Shown: positions 1 through 4,749 of the stretch, piece after piece
How positions within the stretch are numbered: the stretch's first letter is position 1
How the letters are laid out: each line of letters opens with the position of its first letter
The notes under the pieces: generated by a model
The model's database searches: none
What the model saw: the letters and a program-made list of their open reading frames with translations, nothing else
What the model was told of the DNA's origin: nothing
Translations under genes and position numbers: made by a program
From: Chlamydiota bacterium
GTDB lineage: Bacteria > Chlamydiota > Chlamydiia > Chlamydiales > SM23-39
Direction of reading: 5' to 3'
Assembly (NCBI GenBank): GCA_027459365.1
Contig: DAIDIM010000172.1
Span: 1 to 7,104, forward strand
Length of the DNA stretch: 7,104 bases

Positions 1-1
1 C

Positions 2-301
2 CTATCAAAAACAACTTCTGAGACGTTAGCCGCTTTTGCAGTCTACGCTTGGATACAACTTGAATGGCCAACACCTGATCTGATCATTCCAATGCCAGGC
101 TTTAAAGAGACGGCTTTGCGATTTGCAGAAATGATTCAGTGCCCACTTGCAAGCCTCGATCCTCAGTCAATAGAAGAAGACAAAATACTGCTTCTCTTGA
201 ATAAAGATAGCTCCATTGCAGAATTAGAAAAAACGGTGAACACACTCGCCCTTACCTCGCCAAAGCGGGGCTTTATTCTCAGTTTATTTATGCCAATTTA
301 A
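2..301 (+). CDS. 3' end of a degenerate ComF/GntX-like phosphoribosyltransferase (partial)
   Basis: The reading frame is open from the left edge, so the 5' end is missing; about 99 residues are visible. The layout resembles the C-terminal phosphoribosyltransferase domain of ComF/GntX proteins. PDLIIPMP matches the family's D-hydrophobic-PVP strand, ALRFAEMIQCPL matches the helix after it, and DKILLLL followed by a helix and GFILSLFMPI matches the last Rossmann strands. What is missing is striking: the RGFNQ motif is absent, the middle of the domain is shortened by roughly 40 residues, and the PRPP-binding DDxxTTG motif is replaced by NKDSSIAE. An active transferase is therefore unlikely. ComF relatives are linked to DNA uptake, but a degenerate copy need not share that role. 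The gene converges on the beta-barrel gene at 477-1112. The fold call rests on pattern memory and is moderate; the open frame itself is clear. Confidence 0.45.
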   Translation, partial: LSKTTSETLAAFAVYAWIQLEWPTPDLIIPMPGFKETALRFAEMIQCPLASLDPQSIEEDKILLLLNKDSSIAELEKTVNTLALTSPKRGFILSLFMPI

Positions 302-362
302 ATAAACGATTTGTATACAGGAATGGTTTTTAGATGTTGATCAATTGCCAGCAGATCAAGTC

Positions 363-397
363 AATGATATATTATAACATATCATTTCTCTATTTTG
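363..397 (+). terminator. Weak AT-rich hairpin, possible terminator of the left-edge gene
   Basis: The arms AATGATAT (363-370) and ATATCATT (379-386) are perfectly complementary around an 8-base loop, and a T-rich stretch (TTCTCTATTTT) follows on the plus strand. The position, 62 bases after the stop at 301, suits a terminator for the plus-strand gene. The stem is nearly all A-T and the T-run is interrupted, so it would be inefficient. Confidence 0.35.
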
Positions 398-426
398 ATG
401 CATTATAGTATATATTCTGAAAGAGA

Positions 427-460
427 AACAGGATATTAGATTTTGGTCTAATATCCTGTT
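427..460 (-). terminator. Strong intrinsic terminator of the beta-barrel gene
   Basis: A perfect 14-bp inverted repeat (arms 427-440 and 447-460, loop of six bases) begins 17 bases beyond the stop of the minus-strand gene ending at 477. Read on the minus strand, the stem is followed by the pyrimidine-rich GTTTCTCTTT tail expected of a Rho-independent terminator. The plus-strand side has no T-run, so the orientation is clear. Confidence 0.75.
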
Positions 461-476
461 AAGTTGAGAATGTTTC

Positions 477-1112
477 TTAGAAACCAATACCTGCAGAAAG
501 TGCAACTTTTGGTGTAAAGAAATCGCCCTCTTTGCGAACAGCAATCGCTGGTTGGCTCACATCGACTTGGACAAAGGTTTTCACTGCGCCATTTCGATTG
601 AATTCATAACCTACAACCGCTGTTGGGATGAGACCGTGGAATTCCTGATATTTCTCAAAAGCCGCTACGGCTGGAGAGATCTCTGTTTTGTCTTCTTCGT
701 TAATGACCGCTTCTTTTGCGTCAACAACAGTTGTCTGTTGGATCCCGCCAAGGGCAAGTCCTGCTCCTGCATAGAGACTGCTATTGCTCTTTGGGCTTAA
801 AACAAAGAGATAGTTCACTTTTGGGAGTGTGTATGCAAAGTTGGTCACTCTTTCATGTGCAAGATTGTGGATTTCACGTGCATTTCCTTCAACTGTTACA
901 TCAACACCATGATGACCTGTTGCTGTTCGGTAACCAAGTCCGAGTCCTGGCATCATGTTTTCATCATTTTTTGGAAGGTTGGATTCATTCACGCCAACTT
1001 TCATGTAGATCGTACTGTTTTTTTGTTCTTCATTCGTGAGACGCAATGTTGTGTCTTGCGCAAAGCCAAGAACAACAGCTGTTGTCATAAGTAGTGTAAG
1101 TGTCTTTTTCAT
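477..1112 (-). CDS. Small secreted outer-membrane beta-barrel-like protein
   Basis: A 211-residue protein with a textbook Sec signal peptide: MKK, a hydrophobic core, and a likely cut after GFA (residue 18). The mature part of about 193 residues has alternating polar and hydrophobic strands with turns such as SPKSNSS (about 107-113), followed by a YAGAGLALGGI strand. It ends in PKVALSAGIGF: a terminal phenylalanine with hydrophobic residues at every second place before it, as in the C-terminal signal read by BamA. The size suits an eight-stranded barrel. The start is supported by GGAGGT at 1117-1122, four bases from the ATG. The upstream Nudix gene on the same strand is 26 bases away, and a promoter-like element at 1138-1167 may give this gene its own transcription. 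A strong terminator follows the stop. I recognise no specific family, and no function beyond outer-membrane location is claimed. Confidence 0.8.
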   Translation of the reverse strand: MKKTLTLLMTTAVVLGFAQDTTLRLTNEEQKNSTIYMKVGVNESNLPKNDENMMPGLGLGYRTATGHHGVDVTVEGNAREIHNLAHERVTNFAYTLPKVNYLFVLSPKSNSSLYAGAGLALGGIQQTTVVDAKEAVINEEDKTEISPAVAAFEKYQEFHGLIPTAVVGYEFNRNGAVKTFVQVDVSQPAIAVRKEGDFFTPKVALSAGIGF

Positions 1113-1116
1113 TATT

Positions 1117-1122
1117 ACCTCC
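1117..1122 (-). promoter_or_regulatory. Strong Shine-Dalgarno sequence for the beta-barrel gene
   Basis: GGAGGT on the minus strand, four bases before the ATG at 1112. It is the best ribosome binding site in the window, fits an abundant envelope protein, and fixes the start that yields the signal peptide. Confidence 0.8.
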
Positions 1123-1137
1123 GTAAAAACGAAACAG

Positions 1138-1167
1138 ATTATCTTGCCACTAGTTTTATTTTCGCAA
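1138..1167 (-). promoter_or_regulatory. Candidate sigma-70 promoter of the beta-barrel gene
   Basis: On the minus strand TTGCGA (1162-1167), an 18-base spacer and GATAAT (1138-1143) approximate a -35/-10 pair (4/6 and 5/6). It lies in the last codons of the Nudix gene, whose stop codon overlaps the -10. Transcription would begin near 1131, giving a leader of about 19 bases that carries the ribosome binding site. Found by eye only. Confidence 0.35.
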
Positions 1168-1669
1168 CTAAAATGATTATTTTAATATAAAGAAACCGTA
1201 TAACCAGTATTGGATGACGCAGCAAATTTAGCAGCAGAATTGGGTATGTTACATCATCGATCTTTTTCTGGAAAAAGGGTTGCATACGATGTGCATCAAA
1301 AATCCAGCCTCGAAAGGGGGGAGGGAGGAGTTTGGGGAGCTGATCAAGTGGAAAAAATTGAATATCCAAAGTTTCGGATGTGATTATCGGAGTTCCCTTT
1401 TCAATCAAACATTCGTAAAGATGAGTCGGTTTTGTCATTTTATTGATGGGAAGATTGAGTGATACAATTCGATCTATTTTGACAGTAAAGCCAGTTTCTT
1501 CCAAAATTTCCCTTATGACTGCATTTTCTGACGATTCATTTGGATCAATTCCACCTCCAGGAAGAACCCAGACGGGAACATCTCTCCGTTTGATGAGTAA
1601 AACCTTTTTCCGATCTTTTGAAAAAATCACTCCAGCAACACTTTTGACCTGGATTTTTTGCTCACTCAT
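1139..1669 (-). CDS. Nudix hydrolase with a hydrophobic basic C-terminal tail
   Basis: A 176-residue protein with a complete Nudix box at residues 39-61: G39, E45, then R53-E54-I55 and E57-E58-T-G60-F61, matching GX5EX7REUXEEXGU. The glutamates bind the metal used to cleave nucleoside diphosphates linked to another group; the substrate cannot be read from the sequence. The domain begins almost at once (VKSVAGVIF, 9-16), so the start is well placed, and an in-frame TAA lies only three codons upstream of the ATG. After the domain (to about 130), residues 140-176 form a tail of leucine, isoleucine and valine runs broken by arginine, lysine and histidine, which looks membrane-associating. No Shine-Dalgarno is seen; a promoter-like element sits about 11 bases before the start, so the mRNA may be nearly leaderless. 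The beta-barrel gene lies 26 bases downstream. Confidence 0.88.
   Translation of the reverse strand: MSEQKIQVKSVAGVIFSKDRKKVLLIKRRDVPVWVLPGGGIDPNESSENAVIREILEETGFTVKIDRIVSLNLPINKMTKPTHLYECLIEKGTPIITSETLDIQFFPLDQLPKLLPPPFRGWIFDAHRMQPFFQKKIDDVTYPILLLNLLRHPILVIRFLYIKIIILVAKIKLVAR
1479..1507 (+). promoter_or_regulatory. Weak promoter candidate for the candidate lipoprotein gene
   Basis: A perfect TTGACA (1479-1484) is followed after 17 bases by CAAAAT (1502-1507, 4/6 to TATAAT) on the plus strand, inside the Nudix gene and upstream of the candidate start at 1593. It is the best plus-strand pair I found there, but the -10 is poor. Confidence 0.22.
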
Positions 1670-2057
1670 GTTTAGCAGCTGTTATAAAGATTATCTCTAC
1701 GTTCAACAAGAATGGGTTGATGCAAATTTTTTAGCAAGTAGCAAAGTCAAAACCCCTGATCCAAGACTTGCCTGTCCATTCATTGGACAGCGTCTCATCA
1801 TCGCTTGGGATTTTCCGAAAAGTATTTTTTCAGAATCTCTTACAATGGTTGCGACTGTCCGTTTTTGGGACAATTCGCAACGAGTCTATAGCAGGCAAAT
1901 CGATCGAAAAAGAGATGTAATCGCCCTCTTTTTCCAAGACTGTGATGGAGGGAAAATTGTCACCTACAAAGTCCAAATCTATAATGCAATTGGCCAAGAG
2001 GTCACAAAATGGGAACATCACTTCTGGGCAGAGCTCATTGAAGTGGGCTCAATATAA
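1593..2057 (+). CDS. Candidate lipoprotein of unknown function, antisense overlap with the Nudix gene start
   Basis: From the ATG at 1593 the product is 154 residues. Its N-terminus reads like a lipoprotein signal: lysine and arginine at positions 3, 7 and 11, a hydrophobic stretch LLTWIFCSLMF, then the lipobox-like FSSC with cysteine at residue 30. The rest is soluble and beta-rich, with TPDP, ATVRFWDN and WEHHFWAELIEV as its most distinctive stretches. A conventional call might start at the ATG at 1668, giving 129 residues, but that leaves only four residues before the cysteine. The 1593 start overlaps the Nudix gene by 77 bases on the opposite strand and has no clear Shine-Dalgarno. A caution: the complement of hydrophilic codons tends to read as hydrophobic ones, so the h-region could be accidental. 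The stop overlaps the converging FMN reductase gene by nine bases. The body of the gene is firmer than its start. Confidence 0.6.
   Translation: MSKTFFRSFEKITPATLLTWIFCSLMFSSCYKDYLYVQQEWVDANFLASSKVKTPDPRLACPFIGQRLIIAWDFPKSIFSESLTMVATVRFWDNSQRVYSRQIDRKRDVIALFFQDCDGGKIVTYKVQIYNAIGQEVTKWEHHFWAELIEVGSI
1681..1709 (-). promoter_or_regulatory. Candidate sigma-70 promoter of the Nudix gene
   Basis: On the minus strand TTGTTG (1704-1709), a 17-base spacer and TATAAC (1681-1686) resemble -35 and -10 elements (3/6 and 5/6). The predicted transcription start, near 1674, is only about five bases before the ATG, which fits the lack of a ribosome binding site. It lies inside the coding sequence of the opposite-strand lipoprotein gene. 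Confidence 0.35.
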
Positions 2058-2672
2058 TAGATTCTCCTTTTTGTTAGTGATGAGTTCTTCAACTTCTTTT
2101 TGCAACTCTTCTCGCGCTGCAGGATTTGTAAGCATCCCTTTTTCATTAAAAGCGGTCCCTGCCTGTTTCACGCTGACTTTTGTAGAAACTACTGTTCCCC
2201 CAGCCGATTCTATGATTTGCTGCAGATGCACAAGTCCTCTTGCTCCTCCACCACTCCCCGGAGATGCGCTCATAATCGCAAATTTTTTGCCATTAAAAGC
2301 CGCTGGTGAATAGCCCCCTTTTTCGCCTCTTGATGCCCAATCCAAAGCATTGACTAAAAGAGGAGAGACCGAGCCGTTATATTCTGGAGAGGTAATCATG
2401 ATCGCATCACTTTTCATCATCTGTTCGCGAAGACGTAAAGCATTTTTTGGCATCCCATGCTTTTCTTCTAAATCACCATCGTAAATAGGAATTGGATAAT
2501 CCTTCAAATCAACTACTTTCACATTTGCTCCCATTTCGCGTGCGATTTCAGCTGCTTGATTCGCCAGCTTTTTATTATAGGAACCCGAACGAGTACTTCC
2601 AGAAAAGACGAGGACATTTGTTTCTGCCGCAAGCGATGCTATGAATAGACTGATCATTAATATTTTTTTCAT
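2049..2672 (-). CDS. NADPH-dependent FMN reductase (ChrR/azoreductase-like) with a signal peptide
   Basis: A 207-residue flavodoxin-fold reductase. The FMN phosphate loop is SGSTRSGSYN (24-33), the flavin-ring loop is SPEYNGSVSPLL (95-106) with the family's NALDW ending (108-112), and SASPGSGGGARG (135-146) follows. Such enzymes reduce FMN or quinones, azo dyes or chromate with NAD(P)H. Unusually, 17 residues precede the domain: MKK, a hydrophobic core and ASLAAE, a plausible Sec signal cut after SLA (residue 15). A GGAG at 2677-2680, four bases before the ATG, supports this start over the internal methionine 6. The ATG overlaps the TGA of the DAHP synthase gene (ATGA), implying coupled translation. 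If exported, the enzyme would need flavin outside the cytoplasm; if retained, it could feed reduced flavin to chorismate synthase. The family is certain, the location is not. The 3' end overlaps the converging candidate lipoprotein gene by nine bases. Confidence 0.88.
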   Translation of the reverse strand: MKKILMISLFIASLAAETNVLVFSGSTRSGSYNKKLANQAAEIAREMGANVKVVDLKDYPIPIYDGDLEEKHGMPKNALRLREQMMKSDAIMITSPEYNGSVSPLLVNALDWASRGEKGGYSPAAFNGKKFAIMSASPGSGGGARGLVHLQQIIESAGGTVVSTKVSVKQAGTAFNEKGMLTNPAAREELQKEVEELITNKKENLLY

Positions 2673-3697
2673 AAAACTCCGTTTTTTTGAAAATTTTTGT
2701 TACTCACCGAAAGGGTACGATCTGCCCAGCGTATAAGCGATTCGGTCTCTTCCCAACCAATGCAAGAATCTGTAATGGAGACGCCATAAGTGAGTGGATT
2801 ATTTCCGAGTTCTTGCTTCCCGGCATACAAGTGACTTTCGAGCATTAAGCCTAGGATTGCATGATTTCCATCATGGATTTGCTGGATCACCGATTCAAAG
2901 ACACGAGATTGGCGCTGATGTTTTTTTTCAGAATTTCCATGAGAACAATCAATGATGATTCGCGGTTCTATATGCATCATGCGTAAATGATACGCAGCCT
3001 TGGCAACAGATTTTGGATCATAATTTGTATTTGTATTAGAACCTCTTAAAACCAGATGAGCGAGTGGATTGCCCTTTGTTTGCTTTGAACAGATAAACCC
3101 TTCATCATCAATGCATAAATGTGTATGACTATCTCTGGCTGTTAGAATTCCGAGAATAGCAACATCGAGCTCACCGTGAATCCCATTCTTAAATCCGATC
3201 GGAAAGGGGAGGCCTGAGGCCATTTGTCGATGTGGCTGAGAGGCGGATGTGCGCGCTCCAATAATCCCCCAAGTGAGTAGGTCATCAAGATAGGGAAGGG
3301 TAAGGGGATCAAGCAATTCGCTGACGCAGGGGACATTCATTTCTGCCATTTTAAGTAATAATTTTCGTGCCGTTTCAAGTCCCAAAGAAATTTGATTGCT
3401 CCCATCAAGCAGGGGATCGTAAACAAGACCTTTCCAGCCTTTATGAGAGCGTGGTTTTTCTAAGAATAGTCGCATGACAAGAAAAAGATTCTGTGTCTCT
3501 TCCTGTAGTTTTTTTAATCGGCAAGCGTACTCAATTGCCAATTCTGTATCGTGAATTGAACAAGGCCCAACAAGAAGGACAATTTTATCACTTTTTCTAA
3601 AAAAAATATTTTCTACTTGTTTTCTCATCTGTTGAATAAAAGTCTCAGAGACAAGAGGAAATTTAGTTCGAATTTCAAAAGGAGAAATAATACGCAT
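2669..3697 (-). CDS. aroG: 3-deoxy-7-phosphoheptulonate (DAHP) synthase, AroG/AroF/AroH type
   Basis: This cytosolic enzyme joins phosphoenolpyruvate and erythrose 4-phosphate, the first step of the shikimate pathway. The 342 residues align with E. coli AroG (350) nearly throughout. Metal ligands are present: C46 (GPCSIHD), H253 (DCSHGNS), E287 (LESH) and D310 (SITDSCIGW). Phosphate and substrate residues are in EKPR (80-83), GWKG (87-90), GARTS (R149), GFKNG (K170) and LRGSN (R218). The N-terminus is about 15 residues shorter than AroG. L134 lies where AroG has P150 and P164 where it has S180, both sites of known feedback-resistant changes, so phenylalanine or tyrosine control is probably lost. 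The choice between aroG, aroF and aroH as symbol is arbitrary. No Shine-Dalgarno precedes the ATG, and a promoter-like element about eight bases upstream suggests a leaderless mRNA. The stop overlaps the FMN reductase start. Confidence 0.95.
   Translation of the reverse strand: MRIISPFEIRTKFPLVSETFIQQMRKQVENIFFRKSDKIVLLVGPCSIHDTELAIEYACRLKKLQEETQNLFLVMRLFLEKPRSHKGWKGLVYDPLLDGSNQISLGLETARKLLLKMAEMNVPCVSELLDPLTLPYLDDLLTWGIIGARTSASQPHRQMASGLPFPIGFKNGIHGELDVAILGILTARDSHTHLCIDDEGFICSKQTKGNPLAHLVLRGSNTNTNYDPKSVAKAAYHLRMMHIEPRIIIDCSHGNSEKKHQRQSRVFESVIQQIHDGNHAILGLMLESHLYAGKQELGNNPLTYGVSITDSCIGWEETESLIRWADRTLSVSNKNFQKNGVL
2677..2680 (-). promoter_or_regulatory. Shine-Dalgarno that fixes the start of the FMN reductase
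   Basis: GGAG on the minus strand, four bases before the ATG at 2672 and inside the last codons of the DAHP synthase gene. It decides in favour of the start that includes the signal peptide. Confidence 0.7.
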
Positions 3698-3705
3698 CGA
3701 TAAAT

Positions 3706-3734
3706 GGTATAAGGAATTTCGTCGTTTGATTCAA
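3706..3734 (-). promoter_or_regulatory. Candidate promoter of the DAHP synthase / FMN reductase unit
   Basis: On the minus strand TTGAAT (3729-3734), a 17-base spacer and TATACC (3706-3711) match the -35 and -10 at 4/6 each. Initiation would fall at or within two bases of the ATG at 3697, predicting a leaderless message, consistent with the missing ribosome binding site. Confidence 0.35.
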
Positions 3735-3753
3735 TATCTATCTATGGTAAAAT
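3726..3753 (+). promoter_or_regulatory. Candidate promoter of the 3781-4749 membrane-protein gene
   Basis: TTGATT (3726-3731), a 16-base spacer and TAAAAT (3748-3753) match the -35 and -10 at 4/6 and 5/6. Transcription would begin near 3760. A small hairpin CCAAA-CGAA-TTTGG (3760-3773) then opens the leader and covers part of the weak GGA ribosome site at 3772-3774. The -35 shares bases 3729-3731 with the opposing promoter. Confidence 0.4.
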
Positions 3754-3780
3754 CAATGCCCAAACGAATTTGGATAGTTT

Positions 3781-4749
3781 ATGTTTTGCTCATCCGTTCA
3801 AGTGCGCGTTCAGTCTAATCGATTTGTGACGCGAGTCATTGATGAAATGCCCTCCCCTTATTCAGGGCTTTTCCCAGGAATGATTTCCTCTGTTGGGTCT
3901 ATGATCGCCTTAACAATGGATTCAGGGTTTAGTTCGTATAAAATCATTGGTGCGATTCTCGGAGTTGCATCGATTGCATTAAGCTTAGAAAACGGATCGG
4001 CAGCATTACTTAATGAACATGAAAAAATCTGTTCACTTCTTGATTTAGCAAAAGAATGCAAAAAAGATAGTCTACTTTGCGGCGAAAAAAACTATGAATT
4101 AATAAGAAAAATTGAATTTCATTTTAAAAAATTTGCTTATTCTTTAGATTCTGAGCAAATAGAAAAATTTTACTTAATTCTTGGAATGCATGAACTGACT
4201 GAAAGCCAACCAACCTCAACATGTTTGGGCTTCAAGTTGACGCTAAGGCAGAGCGCATTGATCGAGGCTTATTCGCAGATCGAAAAAGGATCATTAGTAG
4301 GACTAGAAACTCTTTGCAAATTTTTTACCTCAACACAAAAACACAAATTGTCTGAGTATCTTACATTAAGTCCAAAACAAAAAATTCTCTATAACGAAAT
4401 TCTTTCTTCGATAAAGGATGTTAATGAAGATATAATTTATTTACTTATTCAGTCTTTCCGTCAAATAAATTTAAGTTCTCAAGTACAATCTTATTTAGAA
4501 AAGCAGTTGCATGCTCAAAACGTTTGGCTATTTTCAACACCTGTCTTTTCTTTATTAAAAATTGTCCATCCGAGTAGATTATTGGGAGCGATCCAACCGC
4601 TAAGCGCACTATGGACATGTGTCCAGTTTGGAAGTTTGGCGCTCGGAGCAATTGCTGTGAGCTACATCTTCTATCAATGCTTTTACTCAAAGAGCCAAGA
4701 ACAAATTCGAAATCAAGCTTTGCAGATCCAACATTTAAATCAAATCTAA
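3781..4749 (+). CDS. Unrecognised protein with hydrophobic segments at both ends; possible inclusion-membrane or effector-like protein
   Basis: I do not recognise this 322-residue protein. Near the N-terminus two hydrophobic stretches (about 28-47 and 53-70) are separated by a short turn (DSGFSS), like a membrane hairpin. A third hydrophobic region of about 38 residues (267-304) ends just before a short polar tail rich in glutamine. Between them, residues 78-250 are mostly predicted helix, rich in lysine, glutamate and leucine, with clustered cysteines (C84, C93, C100). There is no signal peptide: the first 25 residues are polar and basic. Paired hydrophobic lobes without a signal peptide are the hallmark of chlamydial Inc proteins, which type III secretion places in the inclusion membrane; that link is inference only. 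The start is supported by a promoter-like element and a weak GGA six bases before the ATG. The middle looks richer in A+T than its neighbours. The stop overlaps the dnaA stop by three bases. Confidence 0.72.
   Translation: MFCSSVQVRVQSNRFVTRVIDEMPSPYSGLFPGMISSVGSMIALTMDSGFSSYKIIGAILGVASIALSLENGSAALLNEHEKICSLLDLAKECKKDSLLCGEKNYELIRKIEFHFKKFAYSLDSEQIEKFYLILGMHELTESQPTSTCLGFKLTLRQSALIEAYSQIEKGSLVGLETLCKFFTSTQKHKLSEYLTLSPKQKILYNEILSSIKDVNEDIIYLLIQSFRQINLSSQVQSYLEKQLHAQNVWLFSTPVFSLLKIVHPSRLLGAIQPLSALWTCVQFGSLALGAIAVSYIFYQCFYSKSQEQIRNQALQIQHLNQI

Noticed and set aside
552..1094. Plus-strand open frames opposite the beta-barrel gene
   Set aside because: They are rich in cysteine, histidine and phenylalanine with no domain sense, and lie fully antisense to a gene with a signal peptide, a good ribosome site and a terminator.
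1316..1337. G-rich stretch on the plus strand inside the Nudix gene, possible G-quadruplex
   Set aside because: Only three separate runs of three or more G can be counted; the six-G run cannot give two tracts with a loop between. It is explained by proline and leucine codons on the coding strand.
1443..1592. Longer start at 1443 for the candidate lipoprotein gene
   Set aside because: The extra 50 residues are the complement of the conserved Nudix domain, have no ribosome site, and would bury the signal peptide inside the protein.
2019..2045. CACTTC/GAAGTG hairpin near the convergent ends of the candidate lipoprotein and FMN reductase genes
   Set aside because: Six-bp stem with a 15-base loop, inside coding sequence, and the nearest T-run is over 20 bases away on one strand only. 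Not a convincing terminator.
2490..2505. DnaA-box-like TTGGATAAT inside the FMN reductase gene
   Set aside because: A single partial match within coding sequence, explained by codons and with no neighbouring boxes.
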